Made by a program: the position numbers and the translations under genes | Shown: in pieces, positions 9,089 through 12,041 of the stretch | Layout: each line of letters opens with the position of its first letter | Position numbering within the stretch: position 1 is the stretch's first letter | Assembly: GCA_023259575.1 (NCBI GenBank) | Contig: JALRHN010000055.1 | Coordinates: 1-12,041, forward strand | Direction of reading: 5' to 3' | DNA: 12,041 nt | DNA from: Candidatus Kapaibacterium sp. | GTDB lineage: Bacteria; Bacteroidota; Ignavibacteria; Kapaibacteriales; UBA961 | The notes under the pieces: generated by a model | What the model saw: the letters and a program-made list of their open reading frames with translations, nothing else | Told to the model about the DNA's origin: nothing | Database searches by the model: none

Positions 9089-9095
9089 GAAGGTG
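9078..9095. other. Junction between phage-like and actinobacterial chromosomal DNA
   Basis: To the right, translated sequence is continuous transaldolase from 'GVDGRVSIEVDP' onward. To the left, the same forward frame reads 'SSKIKVEV' and further sequence unlike transaldolase, while the minus strand reads the phage structural frame. GC rises sharply to the right. The exact base cannot be set: 'SEG' (9086-9094) could be either. The 6-base string GTAAGT occurs at 9083-9088 and 9106-9111, but no longer direct repeat, tRNA or integrase gene is seen. Both an assembly join and a real recombination site fit. Confidence 0.75.
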
Positions 9096-9880
9096 TGGAT
9101 GGTCGAGTAAGTATTGAAGTTGACCCTCGATTTGCAAGAGATACAGATAGCACTATCAAGCAAGCCCGCTATCTTTGGGAAAAGGTAAATATGCCGAACT
9201 TACTTATAAAGGTTCCGGCCACGAGAGAAGGTCTGCCAGCAATTCGCCAACTTATCAGCGAAGGTATCAGCGTAAACGTCACAATCATATTCTCAGTAGC
9301 AAGATATAAAGAAGTTTTAGCGGCTTTCATTTCTGGGATAACCGATCGAGTGTCTTCGGGATTGCCAGTTTCGGGGATTCACTCGGTTGCTTCGTTTTTC
9401 GTTAGCCGCGTTGATACCGAAATTGATCCTCAGCTTAAAGAACTCCAATTAGAAAGTTTGCTTGGGAAAAGCGCTATTGCTAATGCCAGGCTGGCATACC
9501 AACATTTCAGCGAGGTGTACGAGTCATTGGAGTGGAAAAATTTAGCTACTAGCGGCGCATCTATCCAACGACCACTCTGGGCCTCAACTGGAGTTAAAGA
9601 CCCAAACTATGACCCTGCAATGTACGTAAATGAATTGGTCGCCCGACACACGGTAAACACAATGCCTGAGGCAACTCTGGAAGCAGCTGCGAATTCGCAG
9701 AATTTCAAAGGTGATTCGATTACCGGCAAATATTTAGATTCCAAAATGATTATGTCAGAACTTGAGAAAAATGGAATCGAAATGGAAAAAGTTGCTGACA
9801 AACTAGAGGAAGAGGGAATTGAGAAATTTATTAAACCTTGGCTCAATCTCATCTCGGTAGTTGAAAAGGTTACGCGTTGA
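9095..9880 (+). CDS. tal: Transaldolase, 5'-truncated at the phage junction
   Basis: Transaldolase moves a dihydroxyacetone unit between sedoheptulose 7-phosphate and glyceraldehyde 3-phosphate in the non-oxidative pentose phosphate pathway, in the cytoplasm. The visible part covers the family from the 'DGRVSIEVDPRFA' strand to the C-terminus. It keeps the conserved Glu (residue 8), the Schiff-base Lys in 'LIKVPAT' (K39), 'HSVASFFVSRVD' (96-107), 'RPLWASTGVKDP' (159-170) and 'HTVNTMPE' (185-192). Actinobacterial transaldolases have about 370 residues; here 261 remain, so about 105 are missing, including the N-terminal strands with the catalytic Asp and the 'TNP' Asn. The GTG at 9095 is a conserved interior codon rather than a true start, so the product as it stands should be inactive. 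It overlaps pgi by four bases. A complete gene is expected in the real host chromosome if the junction is artificial. Confidence 0.92.
   Translation: MDGRVSIEVDPRFARDTDSTIKQARYLWEKVNMPNLLIKVPATREGLPAIRQLISEGISVNVTIIFSVARYKEVLAAFISGITDRVSSGLPVSGIHSVASFFVSRVDTEIDPQLKELQLESLLGKSAIANARLAYQHFSEVYESLEWKNLATSGASIQRPLWASTGVKDPNYDPAMYVNELVARHTVNTMPEATLEAAANSQNFKGDSITGKYLDSKMIMSELEKNGIEMEKVADKLEEEGIEKFIKPWLNLISVVEKVTR
9866..9869 (+). promoter_or_regulatory. Ribosome-binding site deciding the TTG start of pgi
   Basis: AAGG inside the end of the transaldolase gene lies seven bases before TTG 9877-9879. It supports the rare TTG start over later ones and fits coupled translation of tal and pgi. Confidence 0.55.
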
Positions 9881-11370
9881 TTTTTTCGCGTGGCTTCGAT
9901 CTGAGCTCCAATCATTGGGAGTCGCTTAATCAGATTGCTCCTCGACTAGCGGCAAAAGATCACACCATTTGGGGCGAACTTGCAGAAAATGAAGCAGCCC
10001 AACGACTCGACTGGATTGATCTCCCCCAAACTTCGCGCCAACTTCTTCCGATACTTGATGCGCTTTCGGCCTGGTCCCGCGAACTTGGTCATAAACGTTT
10101 CATACTCTGTGGCATGGGAGGCTCTTCTCTCGCCCCCGAAGTTATTGCGACTCATTATTCAAAGCAGCTAGAAGTACTGGATTCCACAGATCCCGACCAA
10201 ATCGCAAAAGTATTGGCGGGCGGAATAGCTGATTCCTGCATCATTGTTTCCAGTAAGTCCGGAACAACAATAGAAACGAAATCTCAATTTGCATTTTTTC
10301 ATCGAGAAATTGAAAAATTGGGAAAGAACCCAAGCGATCACTTTGTTTTTGTAACCGATCCTGGAAGTTCACTCGAAGCGCAGGGAAAATCATTCGGGAT
10401 AAAAGTAATTCTGGCTAATCCCAAAGTTGGGGGCAGGTTTAGCGCGCTAAGTGCCTTTGGGCTGGTGCCAGCAGCGCTCTTGGGTATTGATGTATCAGTG
10501 CTTCTCGATGACGCCGAAGTCGCCGCTAAAAATTTCGCACAACCGAATTCCGAACCAATCAAGGTTGCTTCTGCGTTGGCTAGCACTCCATTTCCTGAAT
10601 TTTATGATGCCGACTCTATCCCCGGTCTAGGCGATTGGATTGAGCAATTAATCGGAGAATCAACTGGAAAAGATGGACGTGGCGTCTTGCCGGTAATAGT
10701 GAATCAAAAAAGTGGCGAAACAATTACATTTTCGCAAGCGGATACTAAATCAGTTTATGGACCTCTTGGCGCCCAGTTTATTTTCTGGGAATGGACAACA
10801 GCCTTACTATGTTTCTTGCTTAATGTTGATCCATTTAATCAACCAAATGTTGCTGAGGCCAAGGATCGAACAGCAGCTATTCTCAAGCGAGATTCAAAGC
10901 AGAATCCCCCAATTTTTGAGGATGAAAAAGTGCAACTTTTTGGAGGAACACCGGTAACTTCCCTGGAAGATTTCTTCGGAAGATTCCTCGCAATTCCGAG
11001 TGAATATATTGCCGTGATGGCTTACTTAAATCGTAAATCTAGTGAAATTCATTTGATTAGGGAGGTTCTCGCAAAACTTACCAATCGACCTGTGACATTC
11101 GGCTGGGGTCCTCGATTTCTACATTCAACCGGACAATTTCATAAAGGTGGCCCAGCGACCGGTCTATTTCTACAGATAACGACGCATTACACATCAGATC
11201 TTCAAGTTCCCGGTGAAGCGTTTAGTTTTTCAAAGTTAATCTCAGCTCAAGCAGCTGGAGATCAGGAAGCTCTTGAAAACAGAAAATTGCCCTTCTTTAG
11301 AGTTCACCTTAAAGAGAGCGATAGCGGAGTTAAACGCCTATTGTCGGCAGCAAAATCTTTAAAGAATTAA
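9877..11370 (+). CDS. pgi: Glucose-6-phosphate isomerase
   Basis: It interconverts glucose 6-phosphate and fructose 6-phosphate, linking glycolysis and the pentose phosphate pathway in the cytoplasm. Two SIS sugar-phosphate domains are visible. Key motifs are 'GMGGSSLAPEV' (from residue 79), the phosphate-binding 'SKSGTT' (126-131), 'VGGRFSALSAFG' (from 184), the catalytic Glu in 'IGESTGK' (E261), and the catalytic His in 'STGQFHKGGP' (H422). The length of 497 is shorter than the roughly 550 of the E. coli type and resembles the Pgi half of bifunctional transaldolase/Pgi fusions. The start is TTG, overlapping the transaldolase stop (TTGA), with AAGG upstream; this keeps the N-terminus intact. 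The 3' stop overlaps that of rbpA on the opposite strand. The frame is intact and its base use matches rbpA and secG. Confidence 0.95.
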   Translation: MIFSRGFDLSSNHWESLNQIAPRLAAKDHTIWGELAENEAAQRLDWIDLPQTSRQLLPILDALSAWSRELGHKRFILCGMGGSSLAPEVIATHYSKQLEVLDSTDPDQIAKVLAGGIADSCIIVSSKSGTTIETKSQFAFFHREIEKLGKNPSDHFVFVTDPGSSLEAQGKSFGIKVILANPKVGGRFSALSAFGLVPAALLGIDVSVLLDDAEVAAKNFAQPNSEPIKVASALASTPFPEFYDADSIPGLGDWIEQLIGESTGKDGRGVLPVIVNQKSGETITFSQADTKSVYGPLGAQFIFWEWTTALLCFLLNVDPFNQPNVAEAKDRTAAILKRDSKQNPPIFEDEKVQLFGGTPVTSLEDFFGRFLAIPSEYIAVMAYLNRKSSEIHLIREVLAKLTNRPVTFGWGPRFLHSTGQFHKGGPATGLFLQITTHYTSDLQVPGEAFSFSKLISAQAAGDQEALENRKLPFFRVHLKESDSGVKRLLSAAKSLKN

Positions 11371-11711
11371 TCTTCTTCGTCGGCCCGTAACTTTTTGAGG
11401 GCGGCTTCTAAAATCTTCTTCGCTTCAGCTTCAGTGCGACGTTCCTTCACATATGCAAGGTGTGTCTTATATGGCTCGTTCTTTAATGGAGAGGGAGGGT
11501 TGTTTTTATCTCGACCTGCAGGAAAACCACATCTCGGACAATCCCATTCTTCTGGAATAGCTACAGTGCCATCATCTGCGAACGATGGCTTCGTTTCGTG
11601 TCCATTTAAGCACCAATAAGAGATTCGAAAACGCGCAATCGCCTCGCCACGCTCAGCCTCGCCCATGGGGCCAGCGCCAACACGACTTCCTCGAATAGCA
11701 CTTCCGCTCAT
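11367..11711 (-). CDS. rbpA: RNA polymerase-binding protein RbpA
   Basis: RbpA is an actinobacterial transcription factor that binds the principal sigma factor and RNA polymerase and stabilises the open promoter complex. The 114-residue product shows the family layout: an N-terminal tail with 'IRGSRVGAG' (6-14), a core with 'PFADD'-like 'KPSFADDGTVAIPEEW', and a C-terminal sigma-interacting part with 'KTHLAYVKERRTEAEAKKIL'. The core has a complete zinc-ligand set, C34-x3-H38 and C58-x2-C61, as in the zinc-binding Streptomyces type and unlike the mycobacterial form that lost ligands. The ATG at 11709-11711 is preceded by AGGAAG at nine bases. It follows secG by 28 bases on the same strand, so an operon is likely. 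Its stop overlaps the pgi stop, leaving no room for a terminator between them. Confidence 0.93.
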   Translation of the reverse strand: MSGSAIRGSRVGAGPMGEAERGEAIARFRISYWCLNGHETKPSFADDGTVAIPEEWDCPRCGFPAGRDKNNPPSPLKNEPYKTHLAYVKERRTEAEAKKILEAALKKLRADEED

Positions 11712-11720
11712 CGCAACTCG

Positions 11721-11726
11721 CTTCCT
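11721..11726 (-). promoter_or_regulatory. Ribosome-binding site of rbpA
   Basis: AGGAAG on the minus strand lies nine bases before the ATG of rbpA, within the 28-base gap after secG. It supports the chosen start. Confidence 0.6.
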
Positions 11727-11739
11727 ATTGGGATCTTCT

Positions 11740-11970
11740 CTAGCTCTTTAACAGCAAACTCAATGCAACTATTCCGGCGAACCAGAGTCCGCCAACGACA
11801 ATCGTGATCCGATCGAGATTTCGTTCGACCACTGAAGAGCCGCCATAGGTAGAGGAGACGCCACCACCAAAGAGGTCGGAGAGTCCGCTTCCTTTGCCCT
11901 TATGGAGCAGAACTAAGAGAATCATCAACGCGCTGAGGATGATCAGGAAGATGGAGAGACCGAGAACCAT
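11740..11970 (-). CDS. secG: Preprotein translocase subunit SecG
   Basis: SecG is the small non-essential subunit of the SecYEG channel and aids SecA-driven protein export across the cytoplasmic membrane. The 76-residue product has two membrane segments (about 2-22 and 53-73). Between them is a cytoplasmic loop with the family motif 'LLHKGKGSGLSDLFGGG' (21-37) and 'YGGSSVVERNLDRIT' (42-56). Length and motifs are normal for actinobacterial SecG. The ATG at 11968-11970 has AGGAG five bases upstream (11976-11980). In Actinobacteria secG commonly follows the gap-pgk-tpiA glycolysis genes, so tpiA is expected just beyond the right edge. rbpA follows 28 bases downstream. Confidence 0.95.
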   Translation of the reverse strand: MVLGLSIFLIILSALMILLVLLHKGKGSGLSDLFGGGVSSTYGGSSVVERNLDRITIVVGGLWFAGIVALSLLLKS

Positions 11971-11975
11971 GAAGA

Positions 11976-11980
11976 CTCCT
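11976..11980 (-). promoter_or_regulatory. Ribosome-binding site of secG
   Basis: AGGAG on the minus strand lies five bases before the secG ATG, a near-ideal Shine-Dalgarno that fixes the start. Confidence 0.7.
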
Positions 11981-12022
11981 TGATGGGTAGAGGGAAAGGA
12001 TACCGGTTAAAACTTGTGGAAC

Positions 12023-12039
12023 TTCGCTATTTTGGCGAA
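12023..12039. other. Small hairpin upstream of secG
   Basis: TTCGC at 12023-12027 pairs with GCGAA at 12035-12039, with an inner G-T and A-T pair possible and a three-base loop. The rest of 11981-12041 shows no gene and no convincing promoter. The hairpin could end an upstream gene (tpiA is expected outside the window), but no good T-run follows, so the role is open. Confidence 0.25.
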
Positions 12040-12041
12040 CT

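Noticed and set aside
9060..9115. Attachment site with GTAAGT direct repeat at the junction
   Set aside because: Six bases at 23-base spacing is within chance. No integrase, tRNA or longer core repeat is present.
9089..9159. ATG at 9159 as the real start of the truncated phage structural gene
   Set aside because: The codons down to about 9089 are antisense to conserved transaldolase sequence, so this N-terminus arises by chance from the junction.
9095..9880. Transaldolase as a phage auxiliary metabolic gene, as in cyanophages
   Set aside because: It is followed without a break by pgi, rbpA and secG in a host-like arrangement with host-like base use. It is also truncated rather than complete, and is of the long actinobacterial type rather than the short phage TalC type.
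9607..9915. Minus-strand open frame of about 100 residues across the tal/pgi border
   Set aside because: It is antisense to two well-conserved genes, has no motif, and no supporting ribosome-binding site.

Overview
The window joins two very different pieces of DNA. Bases 1 to about 9,085 are AT-rich (one 60-base sample at 5101 counts 18 G/C) and hold three genes on the minus strand in a co-directional row. They look like tailed-phage structural or tail-adhesion genes. Bases from about 9,085 to the right end are of higher GC (a sample at 10081 counts 31 G/C of 60) and hold four recognisable chromosomal genes of an actinobacterium: transaldolase, phosphoglucose isomerase, RbpA and SecG. RbpA is restricted to Actinobacteria. 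The moderate GC, compact spacing and overlapping genes suggest a streamlined freshwater lineage of the acI/Nanopelagicales kind; that placement is inference.

Left region, read on the minus strand from right to left. First comes the 3' part of a structural gene whose 5' end is cut off at the junction. A 73-base gap with a hairpin and a clear ribosome-binding site follows, then a giant gene for 2,279 residues. One base after its stop a further gene starts and runs off the left edge. The giant protein is a mosaic of beta-rich modules: two copies of a 'GDRVLVKNQ...ENGIY' module common in phage tail proteins, two 'TPP' Ig-like modules, and propeller-like segments. The next gene carries an anchor-R-like beta-sandwich and a similar propeller segment. 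No integrase, terminase, capsid, lysis or replication gene is visible.

Right region. The transaldolase lacks about 105 N-terminal residues, including the first conserved active-site segments, because the phage sequence begins inside the gene. Its stop overlaps a TTG start of pgi by four bases, so the two are probably translated in a coupled way in central carbon metabolism. pgi converges on rbpA with overlapping stop codons. secG and rbpA run together on the minus strand and serve protein export and transcription initiation.

The main point is the junction near 9,085, which truncates a host gene and a phage gene at the same place. It is either an assembly chimera or a real recombination or insertion event; the sequence alone does not decide. 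Nothing in the window amounts to a clear new defence or regulatory system. The most unusual gene product is the giant modular phage protein.
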